Assembly (NCBI RefSeq): GCF_947648125.1 | Contig: NZ_CANSMR010000001.1 | Coordinates: 1-64,000 of the forward strand | From: an uncultured Bradyrhizobium sp. | GTDB taxonomy: Bacteria > Pseudomonadota > Alphaproteobacteria > Rhizobiales > Xanthobacteraceae | Length of the DNA: 64,000 bases | Reading direction: 5' to 3' | Shown here: positions 1 to 7,132 of the stretch, piece by piece | Numbering within the stretch: position 1 is the first letter of the stretch | How the letters are laid out: the number at the start of each line of letters is the position of its first letter | Translations under genes and position numbers: made by a program | Notes under the pieces: generated by a model | What the model saw: only the letters and a program-made list of their open reading frames with translations | Told to the model about the DNA's origin: nothing | The model's database searches: none

Positions 1-1
1 C

Positions 2-1069
2 GGCAAGGTTGAAGGCTGCTCGCTTCAGGGTTTCGAGGACGCGACCGGTCTGAAGCTGATTGATGCCAACGGCATCAAGGATGAACTGCCGCCGATCACC
101 ACCTTCCTCAACCGGCTGTTGGCGCTCACCATTGACCTGCAGAACGTGTTGTTTGCAGCGTTCGAGCAACTGCTCTCCGCTCGCATCGAAGGCGCGATCG
201 CGTCCGGCACCTACGATGCCGGCCTGGAGACGCTGCTCGCCGAGAGCTTCGTCGTGGCTGACCGGCGCGTCATCTACACCCATCCCGGGACTGGCGCGGA
301 GACACGGCTGCTGACCATCATCGAACGGCGGCGCAACCGGCCCGTGACGCTGGACGAGGCGCTCGATCGGCTCTCGGATTCGTGCGCCGTCCCGCTGGTC
401 AACGAGCGCTCGGGCCGGGCCGCCGTTCAGGTGCCGGCGCCGAGCTTCATGCTCGATGACGGTGAGATCGAACGGCGCGTGCGGCTGATCCGGCCGATGG
501 AACATAACAGCCTTCCGTTGAAGATGATGACGGAAAGCCACTGGGCGGAAGCCGACCGCGAACGCTTCGGCACGGCCTGGCAGGCCGAGCTCGCCGAAGT
601 CCCCGAGTTCACCGATAGCACCATCCATATGGTCGCGGGGTTGCTCCTGCCGATCTGGAAGCGGCTGCCGGACGAGTCGACGCGGGTCTACCGGCTTCAG
701 ACCGATGCCAGAGAAAGAGTCATTGGTCGCAAGGTTTCGGCCACCTGGGTGGCGAACGTCCTTGCGGCCGACGCGCCCAAGCTGGCGTCGGACGCGGCCT
801 TTGCCGCTCTGATGGAGGGGCGAACTGTTCTCGACCTCTCCGAAGGCCTCCAGCTCCGCCGCGTCCGGGTCATGGGCGCGTACCGCATCGAACTGTCGGG
901 CTTCACCGACACCATGCGCGATCGCCTCAGGACGTATGGCCTCTTCAGCGAGATCATCTCCTGGAAGCTGCGGATGTTCGTGCCCACTGACGAGGGCGGC
1001 GTCGAAGTCCTGGCGAAGGTGCTCGAGCACTATCGAATCGAACGCATCGCCGAACGGGAGGCCGCGTGA
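2..1069 (+). CDS. Strawberry-notch-family helicase, C-terminal part (5' end outside window)
   Basis: The frame is open from base 2, so the gene begins left of the window; 355 residues are visible. The sequence resembles the C-terminal part of the large strawberry-notch-like NTP hydrolases found on rhizobial ICEs, beyond the helicase motor motifs, which would lie upstream. The stop codon overlaps the start of the toprim gene (TGATG), so the two are probably translationally coupled. A helicase-like protein next to a toprim protein and DUF2493/DUF736 genes is a standard ICE or plasmid maintenance arrangement. The family call rests on recognised sequence character and context rather than on a catalytic motif in view. 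The biochemical role of the bacterial homologues is not established. Confidence 0.7.
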   Translation, partial: GKVEGCSLQGFEDATGLKLIDANGIKDELPPITTFLNRLLALTIDLQNVLFAAFEQLLSARIEGAIASGTYDAGLETLLAESFVVADRRVIYTHPGTGAETRLLTIIERRRNRPVTLDEALDRLSDSCAVPLVNERSGRAAVQVPAPSFMLDDGEIERRVRLIRPMEHNSLPLKMMTESHWAEADRERFGTAWQAELAEVPEFTDSTIHMVAGLLLPIWKRLPDESTRVYRLQTDARERVIGRKVSATWVANVLAADAPKLASDAAFAALMEGRTVLDLSEGLQLRRVRVMGAYRIELSGFTDTMRDRLRTYGLFSEIISWKLRMFVPTDEGGVEVLAKVLEHYRIERIAEREAA

Positions 1070-2130
1070 TGCGCCGCGACGCCTCCGAACTAGCGCATCG
1101 CCTCGCGCGCGAGGCCGAGGCGGTGTGCCGTTACTATCTTTCCAATGGAAAGCGCAAGGGGCGGTATTGGCTGGTTGGTGATGTCCATAATACTCCAGGC
1201 CGCTCGTTGTTCGTGCGGCTCCAAGATTCCCCTAAGGGCCCCGCTGGCAAGTTCACCGACGCCGCGACCGGCCAGCATGGCGATCTCCTGGACATCATTC
1301 GGCATAGCCTCGGGCTTCGTGACTTCCGCGAGGTCGCCGAGGAGGCGAGGCGGTTTCTCAAGCTCCCTCGTACTGAACCGGAACACGCCTCTAGGCCTAG
1401 TCGTCTCGCAGCAACGGTCGGCTCGCAAGAAGCCGCAAGACGGCTGTTTGCGATCTCGGGTCCGATTAAGGACACCATCGTTGAGACTTACTTGCAGCGT
1501 CGAGGAATAGCCGACGTTCATCATGGTGGCAGCTTGCGCTTCCACCCTCGCTGCTACTATCGCCCAGATGAGCACCTGCCAACCGAAACCTGGCCGGCAA
1601 TGATCGCCTGTGTCACCGACCTCGATGGCAGAATCACCGGCGTGCACCGGACCTGGCTCGATCCGGACGGTTTTGATCGGATTCGGCTTGGCAAGGCTCC
1701 GATCGATACGCCGCGACGAGCCATGGGTGACCTGCTCGGCAACGCAGTTCGTTTCGGGGCAGCGGACGACGACGTGCTCGTTGCCGGCGAAGGCATCGAG
1801 ACCATGCTGTCGCTACGCTGTCTCCTTCCAACTTTGCCGATGGCCGCTGCACTATCGGCCAATCACCTCGCAGCCATGGCACTATCGTCGAGTTTGCGCC
1901 GGCTCTATATCGCTCGCGACGCCGATGCCGCTGGGGACGCGGTGCAAGCTGTCCTGTTGCAACGCGCAGGATCCGTCGGCATCGAAGCGGTCCCGTTATC
2001 GCCTCGGCTAGGCGACTTCAACGAGGATCTGCACGTCTTCGGCCTCGATGCTCTTCGGGCAACGCTACGGATTCAGCTGGTACCGGAGGACGTCTCCCGC
2101 TTTCTGTTCTTGCCGGCTACTGTCGTATAG
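1069..2130 (+). CDS. Toprim domain-containing protein (ICE primase-like)
   Basis: The product has 353 residues. Toprim-type metal-binding motifs are visible: the GEGIE glutamate motif near residues 240-244 and a DADAAGD motif near residues 284-290. The N-terminal part (roughly residues 15-100) has the character of the DUF7146/CHC2-like region that precedes toprim in mobile-element primases. I chose ATG 1069, which overlaps the upstream stop (TGATG); a GTG three bases earlier is less likely. It probably acts in replication or priming of the transferred element after conjugation. That role is inferred from the family and from its place next to the helicase-like gene. Confidence 0.82.
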   Translation: MRRDASELAHRLAREAEAVCRYYLSNGKRKGRYWLVGDVHNTPGRSLFVRLQDSPKGPAGKFTDAATGQHGDLLDIIRHSLGLRDFREVAEEARRFLKLPRTEPEHASRPSRLAATVGSQEAARRLFAISGPIKDTIVETYLQRRGIADVHHGGSLRFHPRCYYRPDEHLPTETWPAMIACVTDLDGRITGVHRTWLDPDGFDRIRLGKAPIDTPRRAMGDLLGNAVRFGAADDDVLVAGEGIETMLSLRCLLPTLPMAAALSANHLAAMALSSSLRRLYIARDADAAGDAVQAVLLQRAGSVGIEAVPLSPRLGDFNEDLHVFGLDALRATLRIQLVPEDVSRFLFLPATVV

Positions 2131-2230
2131 TCGCGCTTAGCTTCGATCGATGTCGACAGTTCGATCCCGGTGGGTCCAAAGCCGGAGAGGCGCGACCACG
2201 GCCTTCTAGAGGGCGATCGGACGGCAGGCG

Positions 2231-2441
2231 CCTCGGGCTGGCAATGGCTGAGGTGCGGCTATTTTCCGCCGGCCCTACGGGCCTTTGCATCGCGAAGCAA
2301 AATAGCCGCCCCACAGCCATCCTCCGCTGGCGCTGCGGCCCTCCGCGTTGCTCCGGGTGCCGGCCCGTCCCGCCCGCCGTCTGAGTGATCGCCACGAAGG
2401 CCGCGATGGGCGCGGCCGATCCGGCAAAAGGACCACATCCC
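2231..2441 (+). promoter_or_regulatory. Structured leader A upstream of the DUF2493 gene
   Basis: This is a 210-base leader with a perfect 11-bp inverted repeat (2255-2265 with 2299-2309) enclosing a smaller GC stem (2271-2275 with 2279-2283). It is followed by the motif GCTGCGGCCC (2332-2341) and a 23-base segment (2387-2409) that ends 32 bases before the DUF2493 ATG. The same order of parts, with a different stem sequence but conserved architecture, occurs before the DUF736 gene. The likely function is a cis-acting RNA or DNA element controlling these ICE genes. The function is inferred; the repeat itself is seen directly. Confidence 0.5.
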
Positions 2442-3371
2442 ATGACCGATCACGACGACATCGAACCGCCGCACGGCGCATCTCCGACCGACCTCGTCCT
2501 CAATGAATTGCAGCTCTTTGGCTACCGTCCCTTCGACGACCAGCCCGATCCGAGACCGCTGCCCGAAGGTAAGATGATCGCTGGCGCAATCGCCGACATC
2601 TTCGACGCACTGGTCGCCACACTGGACGATACCCGGCTCGAACCGGACCTTCCGGACCTGCTCTGGTCGACGGTCAACCTCTTCCATCGCGCCGCAGACC
2701 GAATTAGTCGTCAGCTCGACGACAACGAACAGGCTCAGCGCAAAAGCCAGCGCGAGCAGAACGGCTCGGAAGTGCGATCAGTCGAACTCGAGCGCCTGAC
2801 GGCGGAAGGAATCACATTAATCGAACGCCGCAATTGCCTGGAGCTCTTCCGCGACCAGGCGGTCGAACGCTTTGAAGTCCATACGGGTTCATCCTGGCGC
2901 CCCCGATCGGGATCACTTGTCAACCACCGCACGCTGACAGCCGCAATGATCGACTCCCGGGACTTCATCGCAGCCAAGCGCCGCGCAGAAACCGAGGTCA
3001 TGTTGCCGGCGGGACCGAAGATCGCACTCACCGGCGGTCTCGGCTTCAATGATCATCACCTGATCTGGGATCGCCTCGACAAGGTTCACGCCAAGCACCC
3101 CGACATGGTCCTCATCCATGGCGGTTCGCCAAAAGGCGCCGAGCTGATCGCCTCCAAATGGGCTGTTAACCGCAAGGTACCACAGATCGCATTCAAGCCG
3201 AACTGGACGAAGCACACGAGGGCCGCTCCGTTCAAACGCAACGATGCGATGCTTGAGCTACTGCCGATCGGCGTCATGGTCTTCCTTCCAGGCACCGGCA
3301 TCCAGCATAACTTGAGCGACAAGGCTAAGAAGCTCGGCATCCCCGTCTGGACGTTCGGCGACGGCGCGTAA
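2442..3371 (+). CDS. DUF2493 domain-containing protein
   Basis: The product has 309 residues. The C-terminal half holds the DUF2493 Rossmann-like (SLOG-type) fold: a beta-strand and glycine loop ALTGGLGF near residue 195, then an HGGSPKGAE nucleotide-binding-like loop about 40 residues later. The N-terminal half is polar and probably helical. I preferred ATG 2442 over the in-frame GTG at 2385 because the protein then begins as family members do, and because the upstream stretch belongs to a repeated leader. It is common on rhizobial ICEs between the toprim and DUF736 genes. The SLOG fold suggests nucleotide-ligand binding or processing, but no function is established. Confidence 0.82.
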   Translation: MTDHDDIEPPHGASPTDLVLNELQLFGYRPFDDQPDPRPLPEGKMIAGAIADIFDALVATLDDTRLEPDLPDLLWSTVNLFHRAADRISRQLDDNEQAQRKSQREQNGSEVRSVELERLTAEGITLIERRNCLELFRDQAVERFEVHTGSSWRPRSGSLVNHRTLTAAMIDSRDFIAAKRRAETEVMLPAGPKIALTGGLGFNDHHLIWDRLDKVHAKHPDMVLIHGGSPKGAELIASKWAVNRKVPQIAFKPNWTKHTRAAPFKRNDAMLELLPIGVMVFLPGTGIQHNLSDKAKKLGIPVWTFGDGA

Positions 3372-3398
3372 GCGCCGTCCTACCGCTCTTCACGCCAC

Positions 3399-3432
3399 CG
3401 AGGTGGAGTTGCATCGCCGCAACTCCGCCTCG
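3399..3432 (+). terminator. Hairpin after the DUF2493 gene
   Basis: A 14-bp stem (3399-3412 with 3419-3432) containing one G-U pair and a 6-base loop is followed by TTT. It lies 28 bases after the DUF2493 stop. It is plausible as an intrinsic terminator, although the T-run is short. Confidence 0.5.
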
Positions 3433-3512
3433 TTTCGCTACCATATTCGGAACTGCGCCGTGGTGGTGGTGGAAGGCGTGACCGTTACACCTATGCACAT
3501 GGAGCCACCACC

Positions 3513-3995
3513 ATGCTCGCCCTCGGACTTCTCCTCAACATCGCTGGCATCGGCATCTTCTGCTGGCTGATCTTCGCGCTGGCAGTGTACGCTTTGCCAT
3601 TCTTTGTGGCGATAAATGCCGGCATGTTGGCCTTGCACACTGGCGCTGGCGTGCTCGGCGCGTTGATTGTTGCCGCCGCCGCCAGCGGCGTGACGCTAGC
3701 AATCGCCCAAATCGCGTTCGCAATGACACGATCCCTAGTCTTGCGTGCCGTCATCGCGGCCGTGTTCGCTCTGCCGGCTACATTTGCTGGCTATTATGTC
3801 GTCCTTGCGATGGCACAAATCGGAGTGCCCTCGCTTGTTTGGCGGGAGGTCTTCGCTTGCCTCGGCGCGGTCTTCGTCGGCGGCACAGCATGGACGCGGT
3901 TGACCATCTTCACGGAGCCCCGACCGGTCGAACCCCGCAGGGCGATTGGCGACGGCCCTCAACCTGTTCTCGCGGCCGCGACACGCGAAGGATAA
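3513..3995 (+). CDS. Small multi-pass membrane protein, function unknown
   Basis: The product has 160 residues and is strongly hydrophobic. Probable membrane segments lie near residues 3-35, 43-70, 73-95 and 103-125, followed by a polar tail rich in Arg, Pro and Ala. A GGAG ribosome-binding site (3501-3504) precedes ATG 3513. It sits alone between DUF2493 and DUF736, in the ICE core. I do not recognise the family. The composition and start signal support a real gene, but no catalytic motif is visible. Confidence 0.6.
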   Translation: MLALGLLLNIAGIGIFCWLIFALAVYALPFFVAINAGMLALHTGAGVLGALIVAAAASGVTLAIAQIAFAMTRSLVLRAVIAAVFALPATFAGYYVVLAMAQIGVPSLVWREVFACLGAVFVGGTAWTRLTIFTEPRPVEPRRAIGDGPQPVLAAATREG

Positions 3996-4350
3996 ATCTT
4001 CCCACTCTCGGTATCGAACAGGTTTGAGTAGATCAGCGCGCAGGGTGTTCGGGACCTGAGCGAAGGAACGTTGTTGTCTCCTCAGAGCACCTGCACGGGC
4101 TGGACGTTAGTCCGGCTCCGCATCAGGGTGGAACGACGCTTCTCCCGGAGGTCTCTCCGGGCAGCGATGCCGCTATTTCCCGCATTCTGTTTCTTTCTCT
4201 ACGTCCAACCGTTCCAACCCCTTGTACGGCACAACGGAGATTAGCCACCTCTTCTCCCGAGATTGCGTTTCAGCACGCGACGCACCGGGCCTCTGTGATG
4301 GCTCGATCTGGCCGAAGACCGGCTGCGCCTCGATCGTCTGAGCCGCAACG
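3996..4350. other. Intergenic stretch without a recognised gene
   Basis: There are about 355 bases with no convincing coding frame. A compact 7-bp hairpin (4144-4150 with 4155-4161, loop GTCT) is present without a T-run. Beyond this I see nothing until the second structured leader begins. Confidence 0.5.
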
Positions 4351-4532
4351 CTATTGCAGCGACTTTCTTCCCCTGGGCTTCGCCCATTCCTCGCGAGGCA
4401 AGAAAGTCGCTGCGACAGCGTCCTTCGCTGCGCTGCGGCCCTTCGGGTGCGTCGCCGATCGTCCTCGACCTTGCAGATCGCCATCGAGGCCGCGGTGGTC
4501 GCGGGCTCGAAACACAAACAGGAGAAGAGACA
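4351..4532 (+). promoter_or_regulatory. Structured leader B upstream of the DUF736 gene
   Basis: A perfect 14-bp inverted repeat (4356-4369 with 4400-4413) encloses a 5-bp stem (4374-4378 with 4382-4386) and a CCTCGCGAGG palindrome. It is followed by GCTGCGGCCC (4431-4440 plus one base) and a 23-base segment (4476-4498) that matches leader A at 19 of 23 positions. That segment lies 34 bases before the DUF736 ATG, against 32 in leader A. A purine-rich ribosome-binding site (AGGAGAAGAG) follows. The stem sequence differs from leader A while pairing is kept, which suggests that the structure matters. Confidence 0.5.
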
Positions 4533-4853
4533 ATGGCTACCATCGGTCAGTTCAAGAAGATCGGCAACGATTTCCAGGGCGAAATCATCACTCTCAGCCT
4601 GCAGGCCAAAGGCGTCCGCATCGTCGCCGAGACCAATCCCTCAAACGACAAGGCCCCGAGCCACCGCATTTTTGTGGGCCGGGCTGAGATCGGTGCCGCC
4701 TGGTCGAAGCGCTCCGAGGAAGGTCGCGACTACCTCTCGCTCAAACTCGATGACCCCTCCTTCAACGCGCCGATCTACGCAAACCTGTTCGATGACGAGG
4801 GTGGCGACGGCTACACCCTGCTGTGGTCGCGGCCGCGCAAGAACGGCGAGTAA
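4533..4853 (+). CDS. DUF736 domain-containing protein
   Basis: This 106-residue protein matches the DUF736 family along its whole length. It has the opening MATIGQF, an internal IGAAW segment, and a C-terminus ending just after a LLWSR motif. DUF736 proteins are small, soluble and very common on alphaproteobacterial plasmids and ICEs; no biochemical function is established. A strong AGGAG site precedes the ATG, and an intrinsic terminator follows at once, so it is probably transcribed alone. The preceding structured leader suggests RNA-level or repressor control. Confidence 0.9.
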   Translation: MATIGQFKKIGNDFQGEIITLSLQAKGVRIVAETNPSNDKAPSHRIFVGRAEIGAAWSKRSEEGRDYLSLKLDDPSFNAPIYANLFDDEGGDGYTLLWSRPRKNGE

Positions 4854-4866
4854 GGCTCGCTCCGTC

Positions 4867-4897
4867 AAGCCCCGCCCAGTCAATCCGGGCGGGGCTT
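4867..4897 (+). terminator. Intrinsic terminator after DUF736
   Basis: A perfect 11-bp GC-rich stem (4867-4877 with 4887-4897) with a 9-base loop is followed by TTCCTT. It starts 13 bases after the DUF736 stop. Confidence 0.75.
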
Positions 4898-5026
4898 CCT
4901 TCGTGCCCAGAGCCGGTGAGACGAAAGGCGCCGCAAGGGCTCGCCGAGGCGCAGGCCTGAATTTTCGAATAGCCCAGTGGAGCTTCATCGGGTTGGGGGC
5001 GAAGTCTTCGCAGTCCGCTTGCGAGA

Positions 5027-5254
5027 CTAGCTACGAGCCTTGGATGTTTTTTCGTCGAGCAAATCCACTGGCCGAACCTCCAGCGCCTGAGCCGTTTCCC
5101 AGATTGTAAGCAGGGTGGCATTTTGCAGCCCTCGCTCCATGCTGCTGATAAAGGCCCGATCGACACCCATTCGCTCGGCGACAGCTTCTTGACTCAGCCC
5201 CAAGGCCAAGCGGAATTTGCGCGCGTTTGCTCCAAAGACCTTGCGAATGTCCAT
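5027..5254 (-). CDS. XRE-family repressor, QseC-like
   Basis: This is a 75-residue Cro/CI-type helix-turn-helix protein. The LGLSQEAVAERMGVD segment (about residues 18-32) carries the first helices, and the following SSMERG segment is the usual end of the recognition helix in this family. I chose ATG 5254; an in-frame TTG at 5272 would add six residues. It is divergent from a DUF2285 gene at 5464. The same arrangement, qseC opposite qseM, controls ICEMlSym(R7A) transfer in Mesorhizobium, where QseC represses the antiactivator gene qseM. The family call is firm; equivalence to QseC is inferred from position and from the neighbouring DUF2285 and two-part activator genes. Confidence 0.78.
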   Translation of the reverse strand: MDIRKVFGANARKFRLALGLSQEAVAERMGVDRAFISSMERGLQNATLLTIWETAQALEVRPVDLLDEKTSKARS

Positions 5255-5463
5255 CCGCAGGATAGGAGGCAATCGCGTATTTCAATGCTACGTGCTATAA
5301 TACGCGGGGACGAGCCGCCGCTTAGCATCGCCAGAAGTGTTCCAACGATTCTTTGATCTCTGGAGCGCACAAAAACCTGTAGACCGCTTGACCCAGTGGG
5401 TACGACAATAGCTCAGGTGCAGCTAGGGTTCTCCAAAGCTTCTCGACCAATAGGAGTTCTTGC
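5255..5463. promoter_or_regulatory. Divergent control region of the repressor and antiactivator genes
   Basis: It contains a 7-bp inverted repeat CGCGTAT (5274-5280) / ATACGCG (5300-5306), two direct TGCTA copies (5286-5290, 5293-5297) and an inverted copy TAGCA (5323-5327). A TATAAT hexamer lies at 5296-5301. These are candidate binding sites for the XRE protein and a promoter element. GGAG at 5453-5456 is the ribosome-binding site of the downstream GTG-started gene. Assignment to particular operators is inference. Confidence 0.45.
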
Positions 5464-5742
5464 GTGCCACCGCTTGATCCCCAAGTTGCGGATCTGGCTC
5501 CTGATGAGCCGACGCTGACGCCGTATGACCAGCAACACGCGGTCACCTATGTGCGTCTCCTCGACGCCGAAAAAGACAACGCCGATTGGCGAGAAGTGGC
5601 GCGTATCGTTCTTCACGTTGATCCTGACGCGGATCACGCTCGCGCCCATCGTTGCTACGAGAGCCATTTGGCGCGAGCGAAGTGGGCGGCGCGCCACGGT
5701 TATCGCCAGCTTCTCAGCCGTGGTTGGCCCAAGGCCGAATGA
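5464..5742 (+). CDS. DUF2285 antiactivator-like protein, QseM-like
   Basis: The 92-residue protein consists almost entirely of one DUF2285-type domain: a DWREVARIVL helix, then an RAHRCYESHLARAKW segment and a closing GYRQLL. DUF2285 is a variant helix-turn-helix domain. In Mesorhizobium the single-domain protein QseM binds and blocks the activators TraR and FseA, keeping the ICE quiet. Start GTG 5464 follows GGAG with a 7-base gap. Its divergence from an XRE gene and its place just before the two-part activator support the QseM-like call. The actual partner proteins are not shown by the sequence, and no traR homologue is in the window. Confidence 0.72.
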   Translation: MPPLDPQVADLAPDEPTLTPYDQQHAVTYVRLLDAEKDNADWREVARIVLHVDPDADHARAHRCYESHLARAKWAARHGYRQLLSRGWPKAE

Positions 5743-5892
5743 AGATTGTTTGAAGAAAACGTGACGATCCCTTGAAGCCCAATCAAAAACGCAAATAAGG
5801 CCATTGGCTTCACCGAATGCTGCAACCAGAAATGGTCACATTTATCAGGCTGCAATTCGCCATCGTTTGTGCAGTGCAGTGGGGAAGTCGCT

Positions 5893-6087
5893 ATGTCAGC
5901 TGTTGATTGGAGATCAGAGCAAGATTACGCAAACTTCGGAATGGCAGAAGGTGCCGACGTTGCTTGGGAATGGCTCCGCCGCGACAGCGAATACGAGCGA
6001 GATTTCAAGAATCTGACAGCCGCTGCGCAATCGAATGGGGCGCCTCACTCATTCCGACATAAATGGGGGTTGTCTTTTCGCGGCTGA
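5893..6087 (+). CDS. FseA-like activator, upstream ORF (DUF6499 half)
   Basis: This 64-residue ORF has the N-terminal character of ICE regulators: a VDWRS start, then DVAWEWLRRDSEYERDF. ATG 5893 follows GGGGA (5880-5884). It ends at TGA 6085-6087, exactly where related longer proteins continue without a break. The continuation is encoded one base later in the +1 frame. In ICEMlSym(R7A) the equivalent pair msi172/msi171 is joined by +1 programmed ribosomal frameshifting to make the excision activator FseA. Alone, this half lacks the DUF2285 domain and probably cannot activate. Confidence 0.7.
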   Translation: MSAVDWRSEQDYANFGMAEGADVAWEWLRRDSEYERDFKNLTAAAQSNGAPHSFRHKWGLSFRG

Positions 6088-6667
6088 TCCTGAACAGGCG
6101 TTCGACCGGCAATCGATATTCTGGGCACCTGAAGCCCTCTCGACCGTCTTGTCGCTCCGTCAATTCGGCGCGGCCAGCGATGGTGGGCAATATGCCCTTG
6201 ATTGGACCAGCCTTGCCGCTGGCGAATTTCGCCGGGGGCCAGATGGTTGGCATGGAGTTGTAGCGCTGGCAGGCGCAAGCCACCGGCTTTATCTGCCAGC
6301 AATACCCCCCAAAGGGGTCCCGCTTTCGATCGAATTGCCACTCGACGCCAATTCCGACATCCGTCTGCAGGCGGCGCACCGGTTTTGGTGCGCGATCGAC
6401 GGCCGCCGTCTCGGCCCGTCTCCTCTTGCGCTCTCTCCCCAACGTCGCCGGCGCTTCGTCTTGATGATGCGAGCCCTCGATGCCTGGTTAGCGGGACATA
6501 GTTATCGTGAAATCGCAGAGGGGTTGTTCGGCAGGGAGCGCGTTCGTGGCCGCTCCTGGAAGGACCATGATCTTCGCAGCTTGACCATCCGCCTGGTCAA
6601 GAACGGCATCGCTCTGATGCGCGGCGGGTACCGCGCGCTGCTGCGTCCCACATCCCGGAAGAAATAG
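6035..6667 (+). CDS. FseA-like activator, downstream ORF (DUF2285 half, +1 frame)
   Basis: The continuous protein sense begins at codon 6080 (AADPEQAF), not at the internal ATG 6035, whose first residues are merely the other frame of the upstream ORF. A +1 shift at TTT-C would give a 257-residue fusion (62 + 195). The C-terminal roughly 100 residues match DUF2285: a Leu-Asp-Ala-rich helix, YREIAEGLFG, then DLRSLTIRLVKNG and a closing GGYRALL. The expected role is transcriptional activation of the rdfS-type operon that starts 133 bases downstream. No good independent ribosome-binding site precedes ATG 6035, which favours production by frameshifting. Confidence 0.72.
   Translation: MGRLTHSDINGGCLFAADPEQAFDRQSIFWAPEALSTVLSLRQFGAASDGGQYALDWTSLAAGEFRRGPDGWHGVVALAGASHRLYLPAIPPKGVPLSIELPLDANSDIRLQAAHRFWCAIDGRRLGPSPLALSPQRRRRFVLMMRALDAWLAGHSYREIAEGLFGRERVRGRSWKDHDLRSLTIRLVKNGIALMRGGYRALLRPTSRKK
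6073..6087 (+). other. Candidate +1 programmed frameshift site
   Basis: The zero-frame codons are TCT TTT CGC GGC TGA. If tRNA-Phe slips from TTT (6076-6078) to TTC (6077-6079), the next codon is GCG (6080) in the +1 frame and the activator reads on without loss of homology. TTC is the better match for the usual GAA anticodon. The stop codon lies two codons after the shift point. Confidence 0.6.
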
Positions 6668-6745
6668 CCCCACCTTCAGGGGTGTCGAAAATAGACCCCC
6701 TCATCTTCGGCATCCCCCTTCGAGGCCCTTCTCCGTCATTGTCGC

Positions 6746-6773
6746 CGCCAGCGCGCCACGGACCTCGCTGGCG
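6746..6773. promoter_or_regulatory. Inverted repeat before the excisionase gene
   Basis: A perfect 8-bp inverted repeat CGCCAGCG / CGCTGGCG has a 12-base spacer and is centred about 40 bases before the excisionase ATG. It is a candidate activator site or a leader hairpin; the sequence alone does not tell which. Confidence 0.35.
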
Positions 6774-6799
6774 CTCCACACGGCAACGGAGATTGTCAG

Positions 6800-7078
6800 A
6801 TGTCCGATGCGAGCCTCGCTACATCGCCACGATACCTGCGGACTGCCGAGGCAGCCCGATACTTAAGCCTTTCACCCCGCACTCTCGAAAAGCACCGAAC
6901 TTACGGCACCGGTCCCGCTTACCGGAAAATCGGTGGCCGCGTGATCTACGCCGTTGCCGACCTGAATGCATGGGCAGACGTCGGTACCAGAACGTCAACC
7001 AGCGATCCGGGCACTGGCACCGTGCTGCCGGCAAAACGGCACGCTCCCATCCCTTATGCGGGAAAAGAGCGGCGCTGA
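6800..7078 (+). CDS. Excisionase / recombination directionality factor, RdfS-like
   Basis: This 92-residue protein has an AlpA/MerR-type winged helix-turn-helix at residues 12-60: YLRTAEAARYL, then SPRTLEKHR, and the wing IGGRVIYAVADLNAW. Such proteins bend DNA at the att site and turn the integrase toward excision. GGAG at 6787-6790 precedes ATG 6800. In ICEMlSym(R7A) the homologue RdfS heads an operon switched on by FseA. The order here, activator then rdfS-like then DUF2840, TraF and relaxase genes, is the same. The matching integrase is not in the window. Confidence 0.8.
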   Translation: MSDASLATSPRYLRTAEAARYLSLSPRTLEKHRTYGTGPAYRKIGGRVIYAVADLNAWADVGTRTSTSDPGTGTVLPAKRHAPIPYAGKERR

Positions 7079-7132
7079 CCGATGAAGAGAGATGTTCACA
7101 ATCCTCAAAGCCATTCGACCAAAGAGGTCGTC

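Noticed and set aside
4144-4161. Perfect 7-bp hairpin considered as a terminator
   Set aside because: There is no T-run after it and no gene ends close by, so only the hairpin is noted within the intergenic entry.
6035-6079. ATG 6035 as an independent start of the DUF2285 ORF
   Set aside because: The residues before 6080 in this frame are the alternative reading of the upstream ORF, and no ribosome-binding site precedes the ATG; frameshifting explains the arrangement better.
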